64,000 bases of DNA from positions 246,572 through 310,571 of the forward strand of contig WFMF01000063.1 in assembly GCA_011033025.1 (NCBI GenBank), read 5' to 3'. This document shows positions 35,066 to 47,400 of the stretch, piece by piece; the first letter of the stretch is position 1, and every line of letters starts with the position of its first letter. Both the position numbers and the translations under genes were made by a program. The DNA is from Beroe forskalii. Taxonomy: Eukaryota > Ctenophora > Nuda > Beroida > Beroidae. Under the pieces are notes generated by a model. It worked only from the letters and a program-made list of their open reading frames with translations, had not been told where the DNA came from and made no database searches.

Positions 35066-35776
35066 AGGGCAACCTATCATGTTATAGGGAGCGCGAGTGA
35101 GCCTTTTATGATAACAAGAATAGCACTGTGGTCATCAGTGTATAATCCATATGCCCTAAATTATTATTTAAACTCATGACTATCATAGTGGGATGATTTC
35201 CCCACTGGATTATTTTGTTAATAGAGAATATTATAATGCTTTTTGATCGCTCACTCATATGGCGAATTGGCAGATATCTAATACAATACGGTAGCTCAAG
35301 GTAGGAGAGTATTTAAATGGCATTCACCAGGGAGACAGCATTTTGTTAAACCAGTCCCATGAATGGTTAACGCACATATAGTTGAGATCCATATCATCAT
35401 GACTCAACTATTTGCCGTTTGGATTTTTTGCTTCATTGCATCCATTTACATGTACAATTTTTACAATATTTCTGCCGCTATCCATCTCATGAATCGTGGA
35501 TGGATCGTATCCACTATTCATATTACACATCTTCTTTTTCATCCCATGTTTCTGTTTGATTTATCAAGACGGATTCTTTGATTCACAAGGGCTACACCTT
35601 ACCCATCGTAGGTACACAAGGTTTTCATTATTCATAAGCTTAAACGATCACAAAGGACTAGATTAACAAGTCTTGCGACCTTTCTAAACGCCGACTCAGG
35701 AGGCAATGATATAATCATCTATTAAAGGGTTTTTTAAAAGTAACAAAAACAAACTATCTAGCAGAATGTGTAAGAA
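35066..35776. other. Spacer, no supported gene
   Basis: AT-rich. The 72-residue frame at 35363-35581 is hydrophobic but unrecognised. It precedes exon 1 of the third galectin-like copy. Confidence 0.35.
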
Positions 35777-38052
35777 ATGAGTTGTATTGGGTGGCACGCG
35801 GTTCTTTTGGTATCACTGTCTGTGCCACACCTGAATACAGGTATGTGAAAAATGAAATACTTCACTCATACATCTCACTGCCATAGTTTACCTTTACTTT
35901 ATCTAAGTAAAGTATTTTTTGGGAGAGTTATATATTGAAAATCATCCCCTAGCATTACAAGAAAAACTATTCATTCCACATTTGCGAAAGGTACATCATT
36001 CGACAGTTACGTTTTATTATTTATTTACGAAATTCTTTCTTCTGAAATTCTAAATCAAAACAGCTACAACAATCATAGCAAGTCGCAATAATAAGTAAAC
36101 GCATGCATTTCGTGAAAGCAAGTCGCAATAATAAGTAAACGCAATAATAAGTAAACGCATGCATTTCGTGAAAGCGTAAATTCTTCCGAAATAAGTTTCT
36201 CCCTAAATAAGCTTCACTCAATTTAATCATTATCACACGTGAACATGCTTTGCCATGGACGATACAGACAAAATGGCCAAACTTCGAGAAGATTCCCTAA
36301 TTACTCCTCGGTTTCATCATAGACAGGTCATAGTATTACAAACACATTGGTGAATTTTTCTTGAATCGACAAAGTGAAGTTAAAACTTAAAGAAATTTAA
36401 TTTTCAGGATTAAGGTACCACCTTCAAGATTGCAAAGATACCCTCCCGCAAAAGTGCAGTTCGCCTGTCATCGGTACAAAGTTCAACATCACAGTCCCTA
36501 ATCAATATCATTGAGAACGGAAGACCATATGGGGACGACCAAAAATGTCAAATTTTAAAAATTTTTGACACAAGAACTTTTTAATAGTTTCCGTTGAATT
36601 TCTGCTGAGACAACTAGAACTAAACATTAGGCACATAATCTAACTCTCGCGATGATTCTTGTCTTGCTCTGATATGCGTAAAGCACATGGGAGAAATAGG
36701 CGGATAGATTGCTGTAATTATTATAACGCAATGTTGTAGGTCCTTGACTTTGAACTACCTATTCGCAGGGTTAACATCATCATCAGATATATAAAGCGCC
36801 TATACGTTTCTATATGTAAAGCAGTTAAAGTGATACTTTAATACTTTAATGGAGAACATTGGCAACGACCAATGAAAAGTCCGATCCGCCCGAGAACGCT
36901 GGCAATTGCCAATGGGCTGTCCGAACGAAAAACATAGGTTAACATTAGATTCAATGATCCTGTAATTAGATTTTGGTCTTCTGTAATTTTAGTCCTTCAG
37001 CTCACAGGTCACTATTTTGCATATGGGGGGGGGCAAGAAAAGTAAATCTCATTTTCGGGGAATCGGGGATCGAAGAACATGATACTGTAGTACTGTAGAG
37101 CTGTGTGTTGCAAATCATTCATGAAAGAAAGGAATGCGATGATATTACCAAAGTTAACATGTACCTACCTACATGATAAACTTGATTGCATTTTGCATCT
37201 CTGTAATTGTATTACAGTATTACTATTATAACAACAACATTCAAGTATTCAAGTCGTTTCAAGCAGTCGTTCGTTTTGCAATTTGTATGGAAATTTTTAC
37301 GTCATCAATTTAGTCCACGTGTAATACGATAATTCAAATAAGTTTAAATCCGGAACTTGTATCAATATGGAGTTAACGTACAGACTACAGCTGCAAAATT
37401 CAACGAAAATGTTATGTGATTATCTAATCGAATAATGGAATAATTTGAGCAAATCATAGAATAATTTGAGCAAATGAAATGTTTAATTTCGTCAAAAATC
37501 GAACGTATTTTTTGCCAATTCAGGGGATGCGCGTGCTGAAAAAAAGGAGAACCAATTATTTTCTTGGGGACGACCAATCAATTATGATATTGATATGGGA
37601 TCACAGTCAATTACTACGAAAACAGAGTTCCAAGTATAGTAACATGCATGTCACGATTGTCAATTGTTGACACACAATTTGAATATTACTTGGATTTGAT
37701 GGCGTACCATGATGGAAGGTCCATGAGAATCAAACAATATGTCTACAAGCCCAAGATAGCTAGGTTTCATGTGAAAGAATCCCTTCCGATGCCTGAGCAG
37801 TTAAAGAGTGTCAACCAGATAGTCGTTGAGATCACACCAAAATCATACTATGAAGTCAGCTTTAATGGCGTCAAGTTAAATTCCCAAATCTCCGTCGATT
37901 TGGAGAGTTTAAAATCAACTTTCAGAGGACTGAGATTTACATTCTACCCAATTGGAAATTGGTGTCCCCTAGCTGTTGACCTGGAACATAGCTTCATGGA
38001 AACACCTCCAGGTGAGAATAATAAAACAACTGAAATGACTCCATTTGATTAA
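35777..38052 (+). pseudogene. Third galectin-like copy, diverged and interrupted
   Basis: Exon 1 (35777-35840, 64 nt, GT donor) encodes a signal-peptide-like start, MSCIGWHAVLLVSLSV. Exon 2 starts at 36408 after TTTTCAG and parallels the right-arm copy (LRYHLQDCKDTLPQKCSSPV then IGTKFNITV). Homology breaks near 36489, with a stop shortly after. It resumes about 1.15 kb later at about 37665 and runs to a stop at 38052 (DTQFEYYLDLMAY, NQIVVEITPKSYYEVSFNGV, VDLESLKSTFRGLRF). The insertion has no clear inverted termini and no good splice sites, so I call this copy interrupted. An extra, badly matched intron is the alternative. It is in direct orientation to the right-arm copy 1.6 kb away and much more diverged than the two arms are from each other. 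Confidence 0.55.
36077..36180. repeat. Short tandem duplication
   Basis: CGCAATAATAAGTAAACGCA, followed by TGCATTTCGTGAAAGC, is duplicated in tandem, with a third partial copy. It lies in intron 1 of the third galectin-like copy. Confidence 0.7.
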
Positions 38053-39665
38053 TTGTGGGTTTCTTATCTAGAGCATGTACTACCCGGTCCGTCATTTGTT
38101 GAAATCAGTATCTGCGCGTTTCACTTGTTTTCAAATGAAACTGTCAGAAATAATCCAATGAGAGTTTCCAGGTTTTCTTGGAGACTGTCACGAGTAGCTA
38201 TCCCAGCTAGTTTGATTGAGTGACACGACACATGTCATGCTCAATCTCTCAATAAATTCTAAATGCGTGCCCTTACTGATGCTCTCATGTAAGGGCTTTT
38301 AAATGTGTTGCAACTAAATTGCTAGGGCAATTTAGCGTCAACTATTACTTTCAATTTACCTACTTTGCTTAAGTACGAACCATTTTGGGGAATCACCGAA
38401 ATGAAGAAAATTAATGATCGTAGCGACACTAACACAAATGATGACCAGGGATTGAATATACAGTAGGTCGATTGGTCGGGCTCCTGTTCATTCCAGCCTG
38501 GGAAGATATTCCCAGCATCGGATCCTAACCCCATGCAGATGATAAGAAGATATGGAGTTGAGGAAATCCTTTGAAAAGTGATGAGAAGCTCTTAAATTTT
38601 AAAATGGCTGCTTTTTCTCAAGATCTGAACTCGCAGCTGGAAAGTGTTCTTTGCTCCGGCAAATGAAAACGGTTTTATTAAGGGAGAGTGTTTTACGCTC
38701 CATCCGGCTTCCGAGTTCCGACTTCCAGACTGTACGTAAAGATCAGTACAGGTTGATGAGAATAAACTTTTTTAAAGGGCGGCTGGTCTTTATTATGCTA
38801 TTTTGGTTTTGGGGCCGGTTTAAAGGGCTGGTTACTGTACTGAAATTTCGGAATTTGAGAAAATACCAGTTTTTAAAAAAGGCCAAAAACTAAAAAGGGG
38901 CGGTAAAGGTTGGTTTAAAAAGGCTAATTAATTAGTGATCTACTATATCACGTACAGTAGATCACATCTTTTATTAATTGTCGTTTAATAACTAGCCTAG
39001 CTCACAAAAAACCCACAATATCGACAATAAAAATTCGTGAGCAGTTAACAAAGCCAAAGAACCTGAGGCATCCAGAGCTGCTGGGGGCAGCCGTAAATTA
39101 TATATAATGTTATATATTCAGAGCTTTTATTGGTCCTCCCTCTATGATAAACAGAATAGCATTAGGGTCGTCAGTATTTAATGCTGCTAAACGGTTAGTT
39201 GAATAATATGGTGAGATTTCTATAAGTCCGATTTTAATGATCCTTCAATTATAATATCGCTCCCTCTCTCCCTTTGTTGGTGTGAAGGATGCAAAGCAAA
39301 TGCCATTAAATAGATAGGGGAGAGGGCTATATAAATGGGATTGTTCTGAGGGCTGCATTTCGAGAACTCAGTCCTTTGCCGATGCTCACTTGAGGTTAGC
39401 CTCTGCTAATCTCCCTTTGAATGCCCAAAATATATATTATATAGGATTTGGATTTTGGTTTTAATTACGCCCTGATTCACATCTTAGCCTTTTTTACAAT
39501 ATCTCACAGAGTACATCAATTCTTTTCCAATACCATTAATAAGGCACAGAAGTCATAAAGTCATGATTATCTTCCGTTCCTATTAAGCTATTATGTTATC
39601 ATTGAAGCATCTATTTCGAAATAACATTCTAAGATATTACAGCAATTTAAGATGAAAGATAAAGA

Positions 39666-40856
39666 ATGAGTTGTGCTGGATGGATTGCAGCTCTTTTGGC
39701 ATTATTGTCAACCCCACCACCGACAACAGGTATGTGTCAACTGATAAATGAAAACATGAATACTTCACTCATACCCTGATAGTTTGGAGGTAATGAGAAC
39801 ACAGGTTCACCTGAATACCCGAAATCATATAAGGGTTTAATCTGTGTTCAGTAAAAAGAAACAAATACATCTTATATCGGGTAGGCCGGCTTCCTGCTGA
39901 CTTTTATAAAATCAAATCATTGCAATTATCTAATTATGTGTTTTGCATTAGTATGCCAGCAGTTGCTGGCAACTTACTAACTTACTAACTTACTAATTTA
40001 CTAACTTACTAACTTACTAACTTACTAACTTACTAACTTACTAACTTACTAACTTACTAACTTACTAACTTACTAACTTACTAACTTACTAACTTACTAA
40101 CTTACTAACTTACTAACTTACTAACTTACTAACTTACTAACTTACTAACTTACTTAACTTTACTAACTTACTAACTAACTTACTAACTTACTAACTTACT
40201 AACTTACTAACTTACTAACTTACTAACTTACTAACTTACTAACTTACTAACTTACTAACTTACTAACTTACTAACTTACTAACTTACTAACTTACTAACT
40301 TGCTAACTTACTTCAGTAAAATAATAAAGTAACTTTTATCTCAGGGTTACAGTACCTCGTTAAAGATTGTTTAGCTAACCTTGAGCACAAGTGCACTTCA
40401 CCTGGTATCGGCACAAAGTTCGATATCACAGTCAACTACATCGATAATACTGGAGAACAACTTGATAGATATCGTGTAGGATTTAGACTTTTAGATACAC
40501 AAGATAAAATAATATATGCCGTAACTATCCGACCAGAGAATTCAATCAATGAAGTCGAAGGTCCTACTGGTCAAATTGTACCATATGAGCAAAACAGAGG
40601 TTTCATTTATTATAATGAAAGGCCTCAGATAATAAAGAAAGTAAACCATATCGTCGTTAAGATCACGCCACAATTGTACTACGAGGTAAGCTTTAATGGC
40701 GTAACTTTGCATGGTTACCAGCTTCCCGTCGATTTGGAGAAGTTGAAATCAAGCTTCAAAGGACTGGGACTAGTGTTAATTAGAGCATCACCAACATTTG
40801 CTATTGATCTGGAAAAAAGCTACATGGAAATACTGAGTAAGATCACTACATCTTAA
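39666..40856 (+). CDS. Secreted galectin-like protein, right-arm copy (2 exons, intact)
   Basis: Exon 1 is 39666-39729, with a GTATGT donor. Exon 2 is 40345-40856, with a TCTCAG acceptor. They join in frame (phase 1) to give about 192 residues. Residues 1-22 (MSCAGWIAALLALLSTPPPT) look like a signal peptide. The mature part has two Cys near its start (KDC, HKC). It continues with SPGIGTKFDITVNY, a beta-rich middle, then HIVVKITPQLYYEVSFNGV and LPVDLEKLKSSFKGLGLVLI. That last part resembles the C-terminal half of a galectin fold (F-x-V-x-V-N-G, then P...I..L...G). The sugar-binding H-N-R and W-G-x-E residues of classic galectins are not evident, so sugar binding is not claimed. Intron 1 carries the 8-bp microsatellite. 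No other family came to mind. Confidence 0.6.
39969..40312 (+). repeat. (CTTACTAA)n microsatellite in galectin-like intron
   Basis: About 340 bp of the 8-bp unit with a few irregular units (CTTACTTAACTTTA near 40150). More than twice the length of its left-arm counterpart at 27362-27512. Confidence 0.95.
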
Positions 40857-41415
40857 TAATGTGAACTAAATATTTTATATCAAAATATCGTCGGGAATAA
40901 GGATGGCTTATTGTAACAAATTCTCAATATTTTCATGTAATAAGTATAGCTATTACTCTATTATCAATGGAGCTGTATAATATCAAGACATTAACGTACA
41001 TGCCGTCAAGTAATGCTCAATAACTTGAAAATACCATAACTGTTTGATAGTTTTGATAGTTTGCAACTAAATTGAGGGTAAAGTTTAGTTGCCGAATACC
41101 CCCGAATTTAATATTTCAATAACAAATCCCCAACCCCCCCCCCCGTTATTAATGATGAAAGGAGATCAGGTGCTTAAAAAACATGATTATCTCTGAATAT
41201 ATATCTATATCATCTTGTCTGATGTGGGTGCTGAGACTACCTACTTCTTCAAAGGAGGAAAGTGAGTTTGTTTGCTAAGCTAACATGACACCTTATACTA
41301 CACCTAAATATCACAATTGTATGATTCTAGCTTAGTCAAATGCACATTGCACATCTTCAATTTCGTGAGATTTCTTTCGAGTATTGCTATAATAGATACC
41401 TATACAATTGTACAA

Positions 41416-44400
41416 TCACAGAGTTAATAGCCAAACTTTTAGATTCCTTCTCATCTCCAGGGTCGGTGATAGACGTTCCATTGTTTGAACAGTTGTGCAC
41501 TTGTGGAGGTGAAAAAGTAGAGCTCGCAACTTCTCAGCTAAACCACGAGAAATGGACTGGCTTTCATGATTTTGATTTAGTGATAGAAACTTAAAAAAAC
41601 TGACTTTTTGTGTTCTATAGCGGCAAAAAATTGTCCCACATCTCTTCCAACACTTCTTCAATTCCCTTTGTGGAACCAAAAATGTTGATTGGGGAAATCC
41701 ATGCTTTTTTATTATATACCTAAGCAAAAACCAACCTATTTCATAGACAGCCATAAGTTTGCATTCTTTGAGATGTTCGCACTTATCGGCCACTACTTTG
41801 AAACTTTCCAGAGCTCGATCGTTTTGTTTCTGTGATTTATAAGATGTTTAGAACCTGTTATCATGTTGATGAATAATGGAATTGATTATTCGATAATTTT
41901 CAATAAGATCTTGTTTTATCTGCTTATTCGTAAATCGTAATAGCAATTATATAGAACAATCAAAAACAGGATTTATTAGCAGAAAGGCTTCAGTTTAATT
42001 TAATTAACCCACTCTGGTGGGATCTGATTCCACCTCTTATATAATTTCCAGTACTTCACCTGAAGTTTGAAAATGGTGGCAGTGAAGTAGACAGTTAACC
42101 AGGTGTCGCGGTACTTCTCACCCATACATTCCATCATGTGCTCAGCCTGCTCAACTCCTGGAGAAACAGTTGATATAGTGCACTGCATCTGGTAATGGGC
42201 ATACTCTGCTGCATGGGGGAGGGGGGCAAAATCAGTGTACTGGGATTGGGGATTTGAAAATTGATATGCATTAATTGAATTAGAATTCATTGCCAATGAT
42301 TACGTGCAGGTAATCCTTGGTTGAATGTTTGGGTTGAGGAGGGCAACTTCAAATGTACCTGGGGTGATTTGGTGGGGTTCTGTTAAGAATGTTGGCCGCA
42401 AGGCTAAGTTGTACCAAATCAGACTGATACTGAAACAATGAAAGGTTTATAAGCGATTTAAGTAAGATAACTCCAGTCCACATTCTAGTGGTACTGGTAA
42501 GGCCCACTCCGTGACATAAAAATCGATTTTAACAAAACTGACAAAGTGGAAAAATCTGATATTTGAATTACTTACCTACTTTAGTCACTTCTATATATGG
42601 GGGGATTGTAGCCCAAAAAAAACCAAAAAAAACCAAAAAAAACCAAGCCCAAGATCCCAAATTTAGGGTAGGGCTTGGTTTTTTTTGGTTTTTTTTGGTT
42701 TTTTTTGGTTTTTTTCGGTTTTTTTTGGTTTTTTTTGGGTTGGATTTTTTGAACTTTTTGGACATTTCACACCAATGTGTTATTTGTGTTATTTACATGT
42801 TCTTATTGATACTCAATGGTTTCCAATCATTACAGATGGCTTAAATCACTATTTTAAGGACTTTATTAGCATCCGAGGAGCATTTTAAGAGCCTTCAGTG
42901 CTTTTTGATAAGGTACAACGGAAAATCATAAGATAGCACGGGACCTTGGTCCAACAGTGATTAGAGAGGAACAGTAAAGGATCAAAAGGTGTCGAATCAG
43001 ACGATACTGGTCTAAACAAGAGTGCTCTGGCCACTCATTACCACGTAGGGGTTAGTCAATACTCGAGGGTCCTTCAAAAGGTCGCCCTTGGTTCACCAGG
43101 GGCCGGATGACGAAGGGCCAAGGATTCACCAAGCGTTACATCGCATCTCAGGGCGAGATAAGAGTCAAGGAGAAGGCTTCATGAGGAGGAGGTCAGACAA
43201 GTGTCACCAGAGGTTCAGAGAAGTGTTGCAAGGAGTCAACTGAGAGTCACAAGGGGGCAGGAAAGGACCAACACGGCACCAGATGAAGGACGGCCAGTTG
43301 AAAGCAATTTAAGAATTTAGCATTCTTGCTTCAATTATGATTGACAAAGGTCAGCCACAATGATCGCCAGAAGACCAGTTTGTAGGCATGTAGTCACCAA
43401 GCAATGATAAAGGCTTTATCAGTCAGCAAGGCTTGATTATTGATGCTCACAGCTCAGCATATCTTTCACGAAGTCACAAGGTCATCTGTGTGGCTAAGGG
43501 ACAGGCAAGTGCCACCAGCTTCTTGCGAGTGTCGAATTGTTGATGAAACGTGTCCTGTGAAGTGTGAAGTCATGATTGAGTAATTAACACTGGGAGAAGT
43601 GAGTCTCAAAAGGCTGCCGCCAAGGGACAAGGGTCTGGTCAGACTCTGTTTCATGTAGGAGGGTATTCGGCCAGAAGATCAGGTCAAAATCACCAGTGGG
43701 TTACTTGATCAACTAAGAGTTAACAGTGGGCCAGACAAGAAGTACCAGCTGGATCATGAGATAAGTGTTGTCACCAGTGGTTTAGGCTTTTAGGTAAGAT
43801 CAGGAGACGCCAGTAGGTCAGGTAGGATCAAGGGACGCCAGTAGGTCAGGTAGGATCAGGAGACGCCAGTCTCCAATGGGTCAGGTAGGATCAGTACAGA
43901 TTCCAGTAGGTCAAGTAGGATCAGTCCAGATGCCAGTAGGTCAGGTAGGATCAGGAGACGCCAGTAGGTCAGGTAGGATCAGGAGACGCCAGTCTCCAAT
44001 GGGTCAGGTAGGATCAGTACAGATTACAGTAGGTCAGGTAGGATCAGTCCAGATGCCAGTAGGTCAGGTAGGATCAGGAGACGCCAGTAGGTCAGATAGG
44101 ATCATGAGATGCCAGTTATAGGTCAGGTAGGATCAGGAGACGCCAGTAGGTCAGATAGGATCATGAGATGCCAGTTATAGATCAGGTAGGATCAGGAAAC
44201 ACCAATACACAGTAAGTCAGGTAGGATCAGGAGACGCCAGTAGGTCAGGTAGGATCAGGAGACGCCAGTTATAGGTCAGGTAGGATCAGGAGACGCCAGT
44301 AGGTCAGGTAGGATCAGGGAGACGCCAGTAGGTCAGGTAGGATCAGGAGACGCCAGTAGGTCAGGTAGGATCAGGAGACGCCAGTTATAGGTCAGGTAGG

Positions 44401-47400
44401 ATCAGGAGACGCCAATAGGTCAGGTAGGATCAGGAGACGCCAGTAGGTCAGCTAGGATCAGGGGACGCCAGTAGGACAAGTAGGATCAGGCAGGAGACGC
44501 CAATAGGTCAGGTAGGATCAGGAGACGCCAATAGGTCAGGTAGGATCAGGAGACGCCAGTAGGTCAGGTAGGATCAGGGGACGCCAGTAGGTCAGGTAGG
44601 ATCAGGAGACGCCAGTTATAGGTCAGGTAGGAACCGGAGACGCCAGTAGGTCAGGTAGGATCAGGAGACGCCAGTTATAGGTCAGGTAGGATCAGGAGAC
44701 GCCAATAGGTCAGGTAGGATCAGGAGACGCCAGTAGGTCAGCTAGGATCAGGGGACGCCAGTAGGACAAGTAGGATCACTGATCAGGCAGGAGACGCCAA
44801 TAGGTCAGGTAGGATCAGGAGACGCCAATAGGTCAGGTAGGATCAGGAGACGCCAGTAGGTCAGGTAGGATCAGGAGACGCCAGTAGGTCAGGTAGGATT
44901 AGGAGGCTCGGGTAGGATTAGGAGACACCAGTCTCCAATGGGTCAGGTGGAATCAGTCCAGATGCCAGTAGGTCAGGTAGAATCAGTCCAGATGCCAGTA
45001 GGTCAGGTAGGATCAGGAGACGCCAGTAGGTCAGGTAGGATCAGGAGACACCAGCTGTAGGTCAAGTAGGATCAAGAGACGCCAGTACACACTACACAGT
45101 AGGTCAGGTAGGATCAGTCCAGATGCCAGTAGGAGACGCCAGCTCGCCAGTTATAGGTCAGAAAGGATCAGGAGACACCAGAAGATCAGGTAGGATCAGG
45201 AGACGCCAGTGGGTCAGGTAGGATCAGGAGACGTCAGTTATAGGTCAGGTAGGATCAGGAGACGCCAGAAAATCAGGTAGAATCAGGAGATGCCAGTAGC
45301 TCAGGTAGGATCAGAAGACGTTAGTAAGTCAGGTAGGATAAAGAAACGCCAATGGCTAAAACAGTTACCTATTTGAGCTTTCAATCTAAGTGTCACTAGT
45401 GGGTCAGGCAAGAAGTAGCAGCTGGGTCAACAGGTAAGTATCTGCTGTCACCTATGGTCAGCCAATGGTCGAAAGTAGGTCAGATAAGATTCTTTAGTAG
45501 GTCAGGTAAGGTTGTCAGTAGGGTAGGTGAGAGACGCTAGTAGGTCAAGTAGGAGGCGCCAGGAGATCAGGTAAGAGTTACCTGTGGTCCGATTGGCAGC
45601 TGGGTCATGGGGAGTCACCAGTCAGTGAGGCATTCAGGCAAAAGGCCTAACTTGGTCACAATTTGGTCAGGCTAGAATCGCCACCTAGAACGGGTAAAGG
45701 TCACCAGTACGCCAATAGGTCAGGCAAAAGTCATTATTCAGCCAGGCTAGAGAGAAAGAGGCCCTAGTTGGTCAGGTCAGAGTCACCAGTGAGTTAGGCA
45801 AGAGTTAAAAGCTGGGTCTGGCATGGGTCACCAGTCACTGAGGCAAGAGTCACCAGTAGGTCAGCAAGAGACACCAGTTAGTCAGGCAATGTTGTGCATT
45901 TTACTGTAAGGTGATACCTAAGCCCTTCAAGCTCTGAAAGTGTGAAAATAACCGTTTCTATTCATCCAATTAACTTTAAGAGCCACTGACTGTGAAAATT
46001 ATGTCCAAAAACAACAGATTTTTAAGTTAAAATTCATTGGAAAAAAGCCCCAGAAATTACCAAATGTAACCCAAAAAAAACCTAAAAAAACCAAAAAAAA
46101 CCAAAAAAAACCTAGCCCAAGAATCGAAAAATAGGGTAGGGCTTGGTTTTTTTTGGGCTACAATCCCCCCATATATGCACACATGAAAATATTGATGTCT
46201 AGCTATGGAAGTTAAAACTCCCCCATAGTTCATCACTGGAAACCAACCACTGACACTTATTTACTAACCACTGGTGAGCTCACCTTGCTAGGATGGATCT
46301 GTAATCTTCAGTATGTTTACTGACAGTCCGGAGGGAGCTGAGGCCTAAGCTGCGATTACCTTGGAAACCCAACATGTTAACAAACTTCAGGACGGAGGGT
46401 GGGATCAGTGATAGAATGAGGTGGAATAAACCTGGAAAGAAATAATTTGTCACTCTTTCAACGATCTAATTAAAAGAGAAGCAAAGGATGAAAGTGATAA
46501 ATCTCGGGCCACCAGATATTGGGTGGTAGAATAAACATTCATAATTCATATTCTCAATATACAAAATTTCACATAGTCCAGTTAATAAGATGATTTACAG
46601 AAAAATATCTTCTTGCTCAATATCTAGAGGGTTTGTTAGTCAGTGCATAAAATTTGTAAACTTAGAGCTATAAGATTTGATAGTGTGGGTCAAACAATCA
46701 AAATATAAGATTACCATATCCAAAGAGAGACATGGACTTGAGCTTCTTTAGTTGAGACACAGAAGGTAGACAGTTGCCTGAAAAGTGAAGTTTCTCTCTC
46801 TATTTCAGCTTTCATATCTTGTGCATTACTATTATTTAATTAAATCATATTTGAGGCTATTAGATCTGGTATTTGGTTGAGTGGATTGGACAATGAACAT
46901 GTGATTACCATTGCTTCCCATGAATGACTGGATATCTTCGACCATATCAAAGGAGGCAATGAATTTAGCTTCATTCTCATCATATCCTTCAGTTTGGGGT
47001 GAAAATTTTTCTACTCTGCATTTGTCATTAATGAGCTCTTCTGATATCAAGTCATCTGAAACAGGTTATTACATTTTACACATGACTCAATAGAACAATT
47101 TAAAATTATCATTGGAAAGATTTTTTTAATTCAAATATAATTATTGGAATTAATACCATTCTTTTGAGCATTAGGTTCATTAATATATGAAGATGTCCAA
47201 AAATACCTTACACTATGGTCAGTTTTTTACCAATGGCTGGGTTGTTTATCCCACAGGCTTTGGAAATTTCTGATATTTTCATTTGCACTGAGTTGAATAT
47301 CTGCCAAGATGTTCTTAGGTTCAATCCTGTAAGAATATTATCAGTTAATTTGAAAGATTACGATCTCATGAATCACTTTGTGAACATGAAATATGAAGGG

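Noticed and set aside
34367-35179. Five overlapping ORFs of 210-270 residues on both strands
   Set aside because: Created by a 32-bp array without stops. No real gene would be open in so many frames.
42563-42844. Phe-rich membrane-like ORF
   Set aside because: Translation of the CCAAAAAAAA/GGTTTTTTTT terminal hairpin. No independent support.
43790-45350. CRISPR-like regularity of GGTCAGGTAGGATCAGGAGA units
   Set aside because: Units abut with no unique spacers, the host is an animal, and no cas genes are present. It is a minisatellite.
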